This document shows, one piece after another, positions 1 through 8,409 of a stretch of DNA of 64,000 nt. Where the stretch lies: positions 1,736,001 through 1,800,000 of the forward strand of contig NZ_CP031093.1 in assembly GCF_004851605.1 (NCBI RefSeq), given 5' to 3'. The position numbers and the translations under genes are program-made. Source of the DNA: Hydrocarboniclastica marina (GTDB lineage Bacteria > Pseudomonadota > Gammaproteobacteria > Pseudomonadales > Oleiphilaceae). Position 1 is the first letter of the stretch. Each line of letters opens with the position of its first letter. The notes below the pieces were generated by a model that worked only from the letters and a program-made list of their open reading frames with translations, ran no database searches and was not told the origin of the DNA.

Positions 1-161
1 CTTTGATCCGTGGTTAGACTTGAGCTGAGGTTGGGGAACAGTCTAAACAAGTTACAGGTAAAAATGGATACCTGTCGGGAACGATGACGGAATTGTATAG
101 CCGGAGAGGAGGGATAGCGTGTTCGTGCCCCACGATGGGGCGATTAGCCTACCGAATTTGA

Positions 162-186
162 CCGCCCCACGCAGTGCCTGGGGCGG
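162..186 (-). terminator. Hairpin downstream of nrdJb
   Basis: An 8-bp perfect inverted repeat (CCGCCCCA / TGGGGCGG, 9-nt loop) lies about 40 nt past the nrdJb stop. It has no long T run on either side, so a terminator role is only likely. A shorter GCCCCA/TGGGGC hairpin sits at 127-141. The first 160 bases of the window hold no gene that I can support. Confidence 0.4.
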
Positions 187-222
187 TAATTCCGGGTCGC
201 AGCCCTTAAATGATTGTGACGA

Positions 223-909
223 TCAGCCGCACTTACTGTCGCCACAGCAAAGGCATGTATTGCAGCCGTCCATCACAATCACGGCTTTCGTGTGGCATTT
301 CCCGCAGAGCGTGGCATTGGCCGGATAATCGCTGACCTCGGCCTGGGCGTTCTTGGTCTCGGCCCGGGCTTCAAAATCGGCTCGCTTCTCCGCCAGAATC
401 CGGCGAGTCATCTCGCTCATCTCGTCGGATTCGATGAGGCCGATTGCTTTAAGGTGCTTCTCGATAACTGCACCGATCTCGGCCACCAACGAGGGCATAA
501 ACACGCCGCCCTTTTTGAAGTAACCGCCATTCGGATCGTAAACCGAGCGAAGCTCTTCCACCAGAAAGGTGACATCACCGCCTTTGCGGAACACTGCTGA
601 GATGACCCGTGTTAGCGCGATAACCCACTGGAAGTGCTCCATGGACTTGGAATTGATGAACACCTCATAGGGCTGCCGGCTCTCGTGATCGGTGTCTTCG
701 TTGAGCAGGATGTCGTTGATCGTGATGTACATCGCGTGCTCCGCCACCGGCGGCTTTATCTTGTAGGTGGTACCCAGCAAGAAGTCCGGCCGTTCGATGT
801 TCTCGTTCATCTTCACCGGCAGCGGTGCGATATTCTCGGGTTTTACCTCATTCGCCGCGTCGCGAACGACCCGATAGCCAATGATCTTCTTGTCGATTTT
901 GACTGCCAT
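223..909 (-). CDS. nrdJb: Class II (B12-dependent) ribonucleotide reductase, C-terminal subunit NrdJb
   Basis: This is the small second part of a split adenosylcobalamin-dependent ribonucleotide reductase, the enzyme that makes deoxyribonucleotides. The protein (about 228 aa) has the TSCPD-type domain found at the C-terminus of undivided NrdJ. It ends in a cysteine-rich tail with CGKC, CNTC and CCGD motifs, which in this family re-reduce the active-site disulfide. It follows nrdJa on the same strand after 55 nt, so the two are probably co-transcribed. I chose the ATG at 909 because AGGA lies 7 nt upstream; the ATG at 915 is only 1 nt from that site. The split arrangement matches what is known from Pseudomonas. 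Confidence 0.9.
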   Translation of the reverse strand: MAVKIDKKIIGYRVVRDAANEVKPENIAPLPVKMNENIERPDFLLGTTYKIKPPVAEHAMYITINDILLNEDTDHESRQPYEVFINSKSMEHFQWVIALTRVISAVFRKGGDVTFLVEELRSVYDPNGGYFKKGGVFMPSLVAEIGAVIEKHLKAIGLIESDEMSEMTRRILAEKRADFEARAETKNAQAEVSDYPANATLCGKCHTKAVIVMDGCNTCLCCGDSKCG

Positions 910-964
910 TGTCATGTCCTATATGTCTCTTCGCCACGCCGGCCGGGTGCCCGGCCAGACAGGA

Positions 965-3103
965 TCAATATTTTCCGTACGTGCCTTCTTTGAGCGCGTC
1001 GAACAGGTTGGCGGCATTGTGCATCTCGCCATCGTATTCTACCTGTTCGTTCCCCTTGAGCGTGACTGTCGAACCATCGTCCAGCGTGAACTCATACTGG
1101 GTACTTTCGAGGTCTTTCTCTTTGACCAGCACACCCTGGAACGCCTCGGGGTTAAAGCGGAACGTGGTACACCCCTTCAGCCCTTTTTCGTACGCATACA
1201 TGTAGATGTCTTTGAAATCCGCAAACGGGAAGTCAGTCGGGACATTGGCCGTCTTGGAAATTGACGAATCCACCCATTTTTGCGCTGCTGCCTGGATCTC
1301 CACGTGCTGGTGCGGAGACACATCATCCGCAGTCGTGAAGTAGGGAGGCAGCTGCTCTTCGGGATCCTCGGAGAATGGCAGCGCACGGGCATTGATCAGG
1401 TGGCGGTAGGCCAGCAGTTCGAAAGAGAACACGTCGACTTTCTCTTTGGTCTTGCGGCCTTCCCGGATGACGTTACGCGCATAGTGATGGGAGAAGCTCG
1501 GCTCAATGCCGTTACTGGCATTGTTCGCCAAGGATAGCGAAATAGTACCAGTAGGGGCTATAGAGGTGTGGTGGGTAAAGCGTGAGCCCTTTTCGGTCAG
1601 TTTAACGATCAGCTCGGGTTCCACCTCGGCAATACGCTGCATATAGCGGCTGTAGCGCGCATGCAGCACCTTGCCTTTGACCTTGTCGCCCGCCTTGTAA
1701 CCATCAGTGCGCATTTCCGGGCGATGAGCCAGCATGGCCTCAGTCACTTCAAACTCGTCATCCATGATCGGCGCTGGTCCTTTTTCTTCAGCCAGTGCCA
1801 GGCCCTGGCGCCAACCTTCCACAGCCATCTCGCGGACAACTTCTTCAGTAAACACCACCGATTCGGACGAGCCGTACGGCATACGCAGCATCGCCAGCGT
1901 CGAGCCCAGGCCCAAAATGCCCATGCCATGACGGCGCTTGTGGGTGATCTCGTGTTGCTGCTGCTTGAGCGGCAGCCCGTTGATCTCTACAACGTTGTCC
2001 AGCATGCGGGTGAAGATGCCAACTACCCGGCGGTATTTCTCGAAGTTAAAGCGCGCCTTGTCGGTGAACGGAAACTCAACAAACTTGGTGAGGTTGACCG
2101 AGCCCAACAGGCAGCTGCCGTAAGGCGGCAGGGGCTGCTCGCCACAGGGATTGGTCGCGCGGATTTTTTCGCAGAACCAGTTATTGTTCATCTCGTTGAC
2201 CTTGTCGATCAGGATGAAACCGGGTTCAGCATAGTCATAAGTGGAGGACATGATCGTGTCCCAGATCGTCCTTGCCTTCAACGTATTGTAAATCCGGCAT
2301 GCGACCCGGCCCTGGCTGTCGGTCACATACTTGTCCGTGATCGGGAACTCGCGGTACAGGTACTTACTGGTGTCGTTCAGCTCGAGTTTTTCTTCTTCCG
2401 CTTCCTTTGCCGATACCGGGAAGGAAAGCTTCCAGTCGCCGTCCTTGCGCACCGCTTCAATGAAGTCTTCAGTGATCAGCAGTGACAGGTTGAACTGGCG
2501 CAGCCGCGCGTCTTCACGTTTGGCCTGAATGAAATCAATCACGTCCGGATGATGTATATCAAATGTCGCCATCTGGGCACCGCGGCGACCACCGGCGGAC
2601 GAGACGGTAAAACACATCCGGTCGAAGATATCCATGAATGACATGGGGCCTGAGGTCGTCGCGCCAGCACCGGCAACATAGGCGCCCTTTGGGCGCAGGG
2701 TGGAGAATTCATAGCCGATACCGCAGCCGGCTTTAAGCGTGAGCCCCGCCTCATGATTCTTGCCGAGAATGTCGTCCATTGAGTCGGTGATAGTGCCGGA
2801 AACAGTACAGTTGATGGTTGAGGTGGCCGGCTTATGCATCTCTGCGCCCGCGTTGGAAGTGATCCGTCCCGCCGGGATAGCGCCGTGCTGAAGAGCCCAG
2901 ACAAAGTCTTTGTGGACCTTATCGCGTTTTGTTTTTGACTCAACGGCCGCCAGGGCCTTCGCGACCCGGTGATAGGTTTCCTCAATGGTATGATCAACCG
3001 CATCGCCGCTCTTGGTTCTGAGCTGATACTTGCTGGCCCAGATGTCCAGGGAGGTTTCCTGGAGCGGTATCTCGGTTGTCATGTCCTGTACTATTGCGTT
3101 CAT
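965..3103 (-). CDS. nrdJa: Class II (B12-dependent) ribonucleotide reductase, catalytic subunit NrdJa
   Basis: This is the catalytic barrel of the adenosylcobalamin-dependent ribonucleotide reductase, 712 aa. Visible family motifs are the CTVSGTI segment and KAGCGIGYEFSTLRPKG near residues 100-150, the NPCGEQPLPPYGSC active-site segment near residues 320-335 and SIAPTGTISL further on. I see no N-terminal ATP cone, so allosteric activity control by that domain is unlikely. The chain stops without the C-terminal cysteines, which are carried by nrdJb. The ATG at 3103 has GAGG 6 nt upstream; an in-frame upstream start at 3145 has no such site. NrdR-box-like elements lie 150-500 bp upstream. The enzyme works with or without oxygen but needs B12. 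Confidence 0.93.
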   Translation of the reverse strand: MNAIVQDMTTEIPLQETSLDIWASKYQLRTKSGDAVDHTIEETYHRVAKALAAVESKTKRDKVHKDFVWALQHGAIPAGRITSNAGAEMHKPATSTINCTVSGTITDSMDDILGKNHEAGLTLKAGCGIGYEFSTLRPKGAYVAGAGATTSGPMSFMDIFDRMCFTVSSAGGRRGAQMATFDIHHPDVIDFIQAKREDARLRQFNLSLLITEDFIEAVRKDGDWKLSFPVSAKEAEEEKLELNDTSKYLYREFPITDKYVTDSQGRVACRIYNTLKARTIWDTIMSSTYDYAEPGFILIDKVNEMNNNWFCEKIRATNPCGEQPLPPYGSCLLGSVNLTKFVEFPFTDKARFNFEKYRRVVGIFTRMLDNVVEINGLPLKQQQHEITHKRRHGMGILGLGSTLAMLRMPYGSSESVVFTEEVVREMAVEGWRQGLALAEEKGPAPIMDDEFEVTEAMLAHRPEMRTDGYKAGDKVKGKVLHARYSRYMQRIAEVEPELIVKLTEKGSRFTHHTSIAPTGTISLSLANNASNGIEPSFSHHYARNVIREGRKTKEKVDVFSFELLAYRHLINARALPFSEDPEEQLPPYFTTADDVSPHQHVEIQAAAQKWVDSSISKTANVPTDFPFADFKDIYMYAYEKGLKGCTTFRFNPEAFQGVLVKEKDLESTQYEFTLDDGSTVTLKGNEQVEYDGEMHNAANLFDALKEGTYGKY

Positions 3104-3255
3104 TGTTATCCTCGGAACGTTCCGGTGGTCGGTATTCAGCCCCAACCTGAGAGGCGGGGAGGGATATTTTTGAGCCTGGAGTCGCGCGCGCCGCTCCGGC
3201 TCGGGAGATCCAGCTTCTGCGTATGTTTACGACTCGATATTGCGCCGCTTCGTCA

Positions 3256-3271
3256 ATACTAGATGTAGTGT
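3256..3271. promoter_or_regulatory. Candidate NrdR box proximal to nrdJa
   Basis: The core CTAGATGTAG matches 8 of 10 positions of the known NrdR consensus core (CwAtATaTwG) and is flanked by TGT on one side. It lies about 155 bp upstream of the nrdJa start. NrdR represses ribonucleotide reductase genes in many bacteria. No second box at the usual spacing was found, so this is weaker than the tandem pair. Confidence 0.4.
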
Positions 3272-3409
3272 TTTTTCTAGCAGACAGCGAAGCTGTAATT
3301 TGTCGATAGGCAGAGGAGAATGATCTCCCAAAGGCTGCTCAGGCCGCCGTTTCACGGAAACAGGGTAATGACGGCGGAATATAAAATTCTTTTAATAGTC
3401 TGCTCTCAA

Positions 3410-3458
3410 CCACTACATATCGATGTTTCTTCCGTCTCAGCAACACTATATTGTGTTT
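3410..3458. promoter_or_regulatory. Candidate tandem NrdR boxes upstream of nrdJab
   Basis: Two box-like elements with cores CTACATATCG and CTATATTGTG each match 8 of 10 core positions. Their centres are 33 bp apart, close to three helical turns. Known NrdR sites usually occur as such pairs. They sit in the 598-bp gap 3104-3701 between nrdJa and the divergent lipoprotein gene. I see no convincing coding region in this gap; ORFs of 65 and 94 codons there have no signal peptide, no ribosome site and no recognisable motif. Confidence 0.5.
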
Positions 3459-3586
3459 CTGCCTCGGCGCTGTCAACAGGAAAAGTAGCCGGGCAGGCGA
3501 CTTTCCGCAAGCTGTAACGATGAGATTTTCTCTTGAACTCGATCACTGCAGTCGTGGGACCGCGCGGAGACGGGCCTGCGCAGCCG

Positions 3587-3602
3587 GTACTATATGTAGT
3601 GG
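3587..3602. promoter_or_regulatory. Candidate NrdR box near the divergent lipoprotein gene
   Basis: The core CTATATGTAG is the best match in the gap, 9 of 10 positions of the NrdR core consensus. It lies about 485 bp from nrdJa but only about 100 bp upstream of the lipoprotein gene at 3702, so which gene it serves is open. Confidence 0.4.
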
Positions 3603-3701
3603 CTAAAAAATGGGCGTTCCCGCGCCTGATACAGCATCTTATTTTTTTGCAGGTGGTGCTAAAATGCGCGGTTCTCAAACTCATAGCCATCGGGCTTTAC
3701 C

Positions 3702-4256
3702 ATGATCAAATCGCTTCTCCAGACACGGCAGGTAAACGCCGACAGGATTTCAGCACGTGCGCTGGCGCTATTACTTTGTTCTTTTGCTCTCTTGCCTGGC
3801 TGTGTAACCGTGTCGGACGAGCAACTGTCTGCTGCTTCAGCTGCGGATCAAGAAGTCCGTATGACGCGGGAACAAATCATTACCGCGGGGCTGGCCCAAG
3901 GGCGGGAGCAATTGCGCGGTCCGGCTCCACTTAGACCTTTTGCCACAGTCTATTCGACTGTAGGCGGCCTGCGTCCGGTCAAATTCAACGCTAAAGACCG
4001 CCAGGTCTCCGATAGCGACAGCAGTTTGCTACTGGAAAGCATCCAGGCCCTGAGTAAAAGTAACGATCTGCAGGCCTTCGCGGTGTATGGGGTAGCCGAA
4101 GATACTGAAGGTCAGCGATGGTTCGTAGTTCACTTCGAGGAGCGTTCAGGCACTGCCCAACTGCGCCAATATCCCTTACCGGCGCCAAAAGACGTCACAC
4201 GATGGCATCCGGTGACGGTCGAGGAGGTTCAGAGTGTGGTGTTCACGGGTCGTTAA
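3702..4256 (+). CDS. Predicted lipoprotein of unknown function
   Basis: The 184-aa product has a basic N-terminus, a hydrophobic stretch (residues about 18-32) and a lipobox ending LLPGC, so it is probably a membrane-anchored lipoprotein in the periplasm. The mature part has no cysteine pattern, repeat or domain that I recognise. Its C-terminal half looks like a small alpha/beta fold. It is divergent from nrdJab across a 598-bp gap and convergent with the ABC ATPase gene, whose stop is only 8 bp away. The ATG at 3702 places the signal sequence correctly. No function is proposed. Confidence 0.8.
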   Translation: MIKSLLQTRQVNADRISARALALLLCSFALLPGCVTVSDEQLSAASAADQEVRMTREQIITAGLAQGREQLRGPAPLRPFATVYSTVGGLRPVKFNAKDRQVSDSDSSLLLESIQALSKSNDLQAFAVYGVAEDTEGQRWFVVHFEERSGTAQLRQYPLPAPKDVTRWHPVTVEEVQSVVFTGR

Positions 4257-4264
4257 CGACTAGA

Positions 4265-5059
4265 TCAGCTCAGTAAGAGACTGTCGTCGTCGAGTGTTTC
4301 GCCACGCTGTTGCTCGAACAGGGCCAGAAGGTCTTTTACCTCAAGCCCATCCCGATCCTTGCCCGCTATATCAAACACAACGCGACCCTGGTGTAGCATC
4401 AGGGTCCGGCTGCCCACTTGCAGTGCCTGTTTCATGCTGTGCGTCACCATCAGCGCCGTAAGGCCTTGCTCTGAAATAATTCTCTCGGTTAACCCCAGAA
4501 CGAAGCTGGCTGTGCGGGGGTCAAGGGCGGCTGTATGCTCATCGAGCAGCAGTATCCTGCTGGGGTTAAGGCAGGCCATCAGCAAACTGATCGCCTGCCG
4601 CTGACCGCCTGACAGTAAGCCCATTTTGTCACCCAGCCGGTCCTCCAACCCAAGTTCGAGCTGGGCCAGTTGGTCGCGAAAACGGTCGCGGTGACGCCTG
4701 CGCACCGCTGACTTCAGACCACGCCGCTGACCCCGGCGAAAAGCCAGCGCCATATTCTCCTCGATTGTCAGCCCCTCACAGGTTCCGGCCAATGGGTCCT
4801 GAAAGACTCGCGCTACCAGGCCGGCACGCTTATGGGAGGGGAGGCGGGTGACATTTGTGCCGTCGATCATGATGCTGCCCTCATCCACGAGGACTTCGCC
4901 AGAAAGGGCGTTCAGGACAGTCGATTTGCCAGCGCCGTTGCTGCCAATCACCGTAACAAATTCACCGGCTTTAATGTCGAGGCTCAGATCCTGTAACACG
5001 GCGTTCTCAAGTGGTGTGCCCCGGCCGAAGGTCAGCTTCAGATTGCGCGCGGAAATCAT
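4265..5059 (-). CDS. ABC transporter ATP-binding protein (TrpXYZ-type importer)
   Basis: This is the ATPase of a three-gene importer made with the permease and binding protein just upstream. Walker A GSNGAGKS is at residues 39-46, the signature LLSGGQRQ at about 148-155 and Walker B ILLLDEH soon after. The Walker B region reads DEH instead of the common DEP, which is frequent in this uncharacterised ATPase family (COG1101-like). The ATG at 5059 overlaps the permease stop by 4 bp (ATGA) and has AGGAGA 6 nt upstream. Related systems in Gram-positives import tryptophan or other amino acids, but the substrate here cannot be read from the sequence. Confidence 0.88.
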   Translation of the reverse strand: MISARNLKLTFGRGTPLENAVLQDLSLDIKAGEFVTVIGSNGAGKSTVLNALSGEVLVDEGSIMIDGTNVTRLPSHKRAGLVARVFQDPLAGTCEGLTIEENMALAFRRGQRRGLKSAVRRRHRDRFRDQLAQLELGLEDRLGDKMGLLSGGQRQAISLLMACLNPSRILLLDEHTAALDPRTASFVLGLTERIISEQGLTALMVTHSMKQALQVGSRTLMLHQGRVVFDIAGKDRDGLEVKDLLALFEQQRGETLDDDSLLLS

Positions 5060-5958
5060 GAGTTTCTCCTGGGACGGAACGAACGCAGGGTCGTGCGGAA
5101 GCCTGGCAACACAATCGCCAATGTCACCAGAACGGCCGTGACGAGGTTAAGGTCCTGGGATTCGAGCCCAATAAAATCGGCGTTCAGGGCTAGGGCGATA
5201 GCGAGCCTGTAGAGTATCGCGCCGACGATGCACGCCAATAAGGCCCGGGCTACGGTCAGAGGCGTAATTACCGCTTCACCGCCGATCAGCGAGGCCAGCC
5301 CGACCACGATGATCCCCACGCCCATGGTGACATCGGCCGCGCCCTGGCTCTGTGCGAACAGTGCCCCGGCCAGGCCGACCAGACCATTAGATAGCGCAAC
5401 CCCGAGGACTACCAGGCCTCCCGTGGCTATGCCATTGCCGCGGGCCATACGGGGATTGGCACCCGTAGCCCTCATGGCGAGCCCGGTTTCGGAACGCATG
5501 AATTGAAACATCAACCCGAATACAACGAGGATAACAACAGAAAAGAGCGCGACCGGCGCGAGATGAAAAGGGAGCCCAAGGTCATACCAGGGGGACAGCA
5601 CCGTTTCCTCTCCCAACAGGGCAATGTTGGGGCGGCCCATAATCCGAAGATTGATGGAATACAGCGCCGTCATGGTCAGAATCGAAGCCAGCAGGTGCAG
5701 TATTTTGAGCTTGACGTTGAGCAATGCTGTGACCGATCCGGCAGCCATTCCGCCAAGGATTGCGCACCCCGTCGCCAGCCAGGGGTCAATTCCTTCCATA
5801 ATCAGTACAGCAGCAATAGCCGCGCCCAAGGGGAAGCTGCCGTCCACCGTTAGATCCGGAAAGTCGAGTACGCGGAAAGACAAATAAATGCCGAAGGCCA
5901 CGAGACCGTAAAGAAGCCCGGTCTCGAGGGCGCCGTAGAAAGCGATGTCGCTGAGCAT
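5056..5958 (-). CDS. ABC transporter permease (TrpXYZ-type importer)
   Basis: This 300-aa protein is strongly hydrophobic, with about eight likely membrane segments and no signal peptidase site. It resembles the branched-chain-amino-acid type permeases of the COG4120 family that pair with COG2984 binding proteins and COG1101 ATPases. It lies between the two partner genes; its stop overlaps the ATPase start by 4 bp, and 77 nt separate it from the binding-protein gene. The ATG at 5958 has AGGTGA 7 nt upstream. It forms the inner-membrane channel of the importer. Confidence 0.87.
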   Translation of the reverse strand: MLSDIAFYGALETGLLYGLVAFGIYLSFRVLDFPDLTVDGSFPLGAAIAAVLIMEGIDPWLATGCAILGGMAAGSVTALLNVKLKILHLLASILTMTALYSINLRIMGRPNIALLGEETVLSPWYDLGLPFHLAPVALFSVVILVVFGLMFQFMRSETGLAMRATGANPRMARGNGIATGGLVVLGVALSNGLVGLAGALFAQSQGAADVTMGVGIIVVGLASLIGGEAVITPLTVARALLACIVGAILYRLAIALALNADFIGLESQDLNLVTAVLVTLAIVLPGFRTTLRSFRPRRNS

Positions 5959-6011
5959 GTTTCAATCACCTGGATGCGCGAAGTGTTTAACGCGCTTGAG
6001 GGCAGATTTAT

Positions 6012-6026
6012 GGCGCGGAGAGCGCC
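6012..6026 (-). terminator. Small hairpin between binding-protein and permease genes
   Basis: GGCGC/GCGCC with a 5-nt loop lies in the 77-nt gap inside the importer operon. Such hairpins often lower expression of the permease relative to the binding protein or protect the upstream mRNA end. There is no T run, so the role is inferred. Confidence 0.3.
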
Positions 6027-6035
6027 TGGGACGCG

Positions 6036-7001
6036 CTACTGAATGACCTTGTCCGCCCGATCAATCAGCGGCTGGGGCAACGTGAGCCCCATTCGCTCGG
6101 CCGACGCCGGGTTGACGTGCAGCGAGAGCTTTTCCGGAACTTCGACGGGCATGGTTGCGGGTTCGGCTCCTTCAAGTATCCGTACCACCATGGCGCCGGT
6201 CTGGCGGCCAACGTCATAATAGTTGAAACCGAGAGCCGCAGCCGCGCCCCGTGCTACCGTGTCGGTGTCTGCTGCGAAGACGGGAATTTTGGCCCGGTAA
6301 CCGAGTTGTATTACCGCTTCCGCTGCGGTGATGACAGTGTTGTCGGTGGTCAGGAAAATCGCGTCGACTTTCCCGGCCAGCGAACGCGCCGCGGCCAGGA
6401 CTTCAGATGATTTTGTTGCGGCGGCTTTTTCCAGCTTGATGCCACGCGCAGATAACTCGGCCTCCAGGGCTTCTACCAGGGCAACGGCATTCGCTTCGCC
6501 AGGGCTGTATACAGTACCAATGGTTTTCGCGCCCGGCACGGCTTCAAGAATCATGTCCATATGGCGAGCCATGGGAAGCTGATCCGAAACGCCTGTGATA
6601 TTTGCGCCAGGAAGCTCGCTGCTTGAGACCAGCTTGGCGCTCACCGGGTCCGTAACCGCTGAGAACACCACGGGAACACTGCGCGCCACCGCTGCTACTG
6701 TCTGGGCTGACGGCGTCGCGATGGCGACGATGACGTCAGGCTTGTCGCCAATGAATTTGCGAGCTATTTGAGCTGCAGTTCCGGAGTTGCCCTGGGCGCT
6801 CTCGTAATACCAGGTCATATTTTCACCGGCAACGTATCCGTGACTGGCTAACTCGTCTCGCACCCCTTCCCGAACAGAGTCCAGAGCAGGGTGTTCAACT
6901 ATCTGCGTCACAGCAACAGTGACGTCCTCAGCAAACGCATTGAAAGCGCTGAGCATGCCGACCGCACTGATCAGGAAGGCTGCACGTAGGTTTTGCCACA
7001 T
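6036..7001 (-). CDS. ABC transporter substrate-binding protein (TrpX-like)
   Basis: This is the periplasmic binding protein that captures the substrate for the ABC importer encoded just downstream. After a signal peptide ending near AFAEDV (residues about 20-25) come two alpha/beta lobes of the COG2984 type. Recognisable stretches include SVPVVFSAVTDPV and GVSDQLP. I chose the ATG at 7001, with GGAG 9 nt upstream, over an upstream in-frame TTG at 7016. Members of this family bind tryptophan, tyrosine or other small ligands; the actual ligand is unknown here. It is the first gene of a probable three-gene operon. Confidence 0.87.
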   Translation of the reverse strand: MWQNLRAAFLISAVGMLSAFNAFAEDVTVAVTQIVEHPALDSVREGVRDELASHGYVAGENMTWYYESAQGNSGTAAQIARKFIGDKPDVIVAIATPSAQTVAAVARSVPVVFSAVTDPVSAKLVSSSELPGANITGVSDQLPMARHMDMILEAVPGAKTIGTVYSPGEANAVALVEALEAELSARGIKLEKAAATKSSEVLAAARSLAGKVDAIFLTTDNTVITAAEAVIQLGYRAKIPVFAADTDTVARGAAAALGFNYYDVGRQTGAMVVRILEGAEPATMPVEVPEKLSLHVNPASAERMGLTLPQPLIDRADKVIQ

Positions 7002-7181
7002 GGTGATGAGCTCCAAAGCTGAGAGTGAGAGTCGACTGTTGCTACAGGTTCACGCTAGACGCCTGGCGGCGACGCCAGAGCATAGGGTGGGAGGCAGGGT
7101 CGGCTGCTACCTGCTTACTGATGGCGGGGATTTTAGCATCACTGAATGGGATGGCAATGCAATGCTCGGCGGGTCAGGAAA

Positions 7182-7544
7182 TTATCGGCCGGCCTGGAGG
7201 TACCGCTGACGTTTGTAGACGTTGTGGACGGCCCGGAACAATGTGTAGCCGAAACCAATCAGTAGCAAAGAAGCGACGAGAGAGAGTCCGATATTAGCGA
7301 GTAGTGGCTGATCCTTTCCTTGCTGCCAGCCCTGCAGCACGGTATTCAAGTGATCCAGCAAGAGATAGAGGGTAATAGCCCCGCCCAGTACCGCAGATAG
7401 TATCTGAGTCGAGACGATCAGTCTGGAGGCAATTGTCGTGGCGTGACCGCAATGACCGCAGCGATAACGATCAGTGTATTCCGGCTCTTCTTCGTCACGA
7501 ATGGGGTCCATGAGCCCTTTTTTACATCTGATGCAGACGAACAT
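7182..7544 (-). CDS. Small zinc-ribbon membrane protein, function unknown
   Basis: The 120-aa product starts with a four-cysteine pattern: CIRC near residues 4-7 and CGHC near residues 29-32, which looks like a zinc ribbon. Two hydrophobic segments follow (about residues 45-65 and 85-105), then a short basic tail. I do not recognise the family. The start is uncertain: the ATG at 7544 puts the zinc ribbon at the very N-terminus, while a TTG at 7574 would add 10 residues but has no ribosome site. It stands alone between the importer operon and a 378-bp gap. Confidence 0.62.
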   Translation of the reverse strand: MFVCIRCKKGLMDPIRDEEEPEYTDRYRCGHCGHATTIASRLIVSTQILSAVLGGAITLYLLLDHLNTVLQGWQQGKDQPLLANIGLSLVASLLLIGFGYTLFRAVHNVYKRQRYLQAGR

Positions 7545-7922
7545 CTGGTCGTAACACTCTGAATGAATAGGCAAAGGGTAGGGAAGGGCCGGTCGCGCAA
7601 CGCTTGCTGAGCATAGGGCCAGCTTACAAATGGCCTAATGCGCCTTAAGGGCCGACGATAGTCAACAAGGCATCACACAGTCACCACGCCCGATAATATA
7701 GCCTCGGCAGGTGCCTGGGGCGAGGAACTGGATCGCAAGTCGGTGCATCCGTTGCCGCCGGGATTCGCGAGGCCAGGCCAGAACTGGATCGCCAACAGCT
7801 GCTCTGCGTTGCCGGCACGTCTTTTGTCCAATAGGCCGGGCCAGTACAGGGCTCTAGAATAGGGGCTTCGGAATAGGGCGCATCATTATCGCAGTCTTCA
7901 AGCCCAGATCGGGGGAAACATA
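7545..7922. other. Intergenic gap without a supported gene
   Basis: I see no credible coding region here. The only structure noted is a 12-bp direct repeat, GAACTGGATCGC, occurring twice about 55 bp apart near 7726 and 7781. Promoters for the flanking divergent genes presumably lie here, but none stands out clearly. Confidence 0.5.
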
Positions 7923-8369
7923 ATGGTCAACCTGAAAGAACTGGAAAGCAGAATCCAAAGGCTGATTCCGCTGACCGGTGCTTTGGGTCTTCAGCTCGAG
8001 GCGTTTGACGGCAACGAGTTAATCGTCTCCGCTCCGCTTGAGACTAACCGTAACCACCAAGCCACCGCTTTCGGGGGGAGTCTCTACTGTGTAGGGGTTA
8101 TGGCGGTGTGGGCGCGACTGCAGCTGTGGCTGGACCAAAACAAAATGGCCGGCAGTATTGTCATACAGAGCGGCGCCATGGATTACGACGAGCCTGTAAC
8201 TGATGATTTTCAGGGGGTCGCGACGCTCCCGGATAAAACTACGATGGACCGTGCGGAGGCCATGCTGCGCCGGCACGGCAAGGCCCGGTTGAGTCTGGCA
8301 AGCGACATCATCCAGGAGGGGCAGCCGCGGGGTCGTTTCATCGGTCGTTTCGTTATTCTGCAGGGTTGA
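7923..8369 (+). CDS. YiiD C-terminal-domain type thioesterase (hotdog fold)
   Basis: The 148-aa protein resembles the putative thioesterase domain found at the C-terminus of E. coli YiiD. A typical segment is NRNHQATAFGGSLY (residues about 42-55), where the hotdog helix starts and the N/H residues sit at the presumed active site. It probably hydrolyses an acyl-CoA or acyl-ACP thioester in the cytoplasm; the substrate is unknown. A GGGGGAAA stretch lies just upstream of the ATG. It is a single-gene unit, convergent with the iron permease gene. Confidence 0.78.
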   Translation: MVNLKELESRIQRLIPLTGALGLQLEAFDGNELIVSAPLETNRNHQATAFGGSLYCVGVMAVWARLQLWLDQNKMAGSIVIQSGAMDYDEPVTDDFQGVATLPDKTTMDRAEAMLRRHGKARLSLASDIIQEGQPRGRFIGRFVILQG

Positions 8370-8409
8370 ACACAGGGTGGACTACCGATGCCGGAGCCCA
8401 TGGCGACCT

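Noticed and set aside
3104-3701. Cobalamin riboswitch upstream of nrdJab
   Set aside because: I looked for a B12 box on the minus strand because the enzyme needs B12. No sequence matched well enough.
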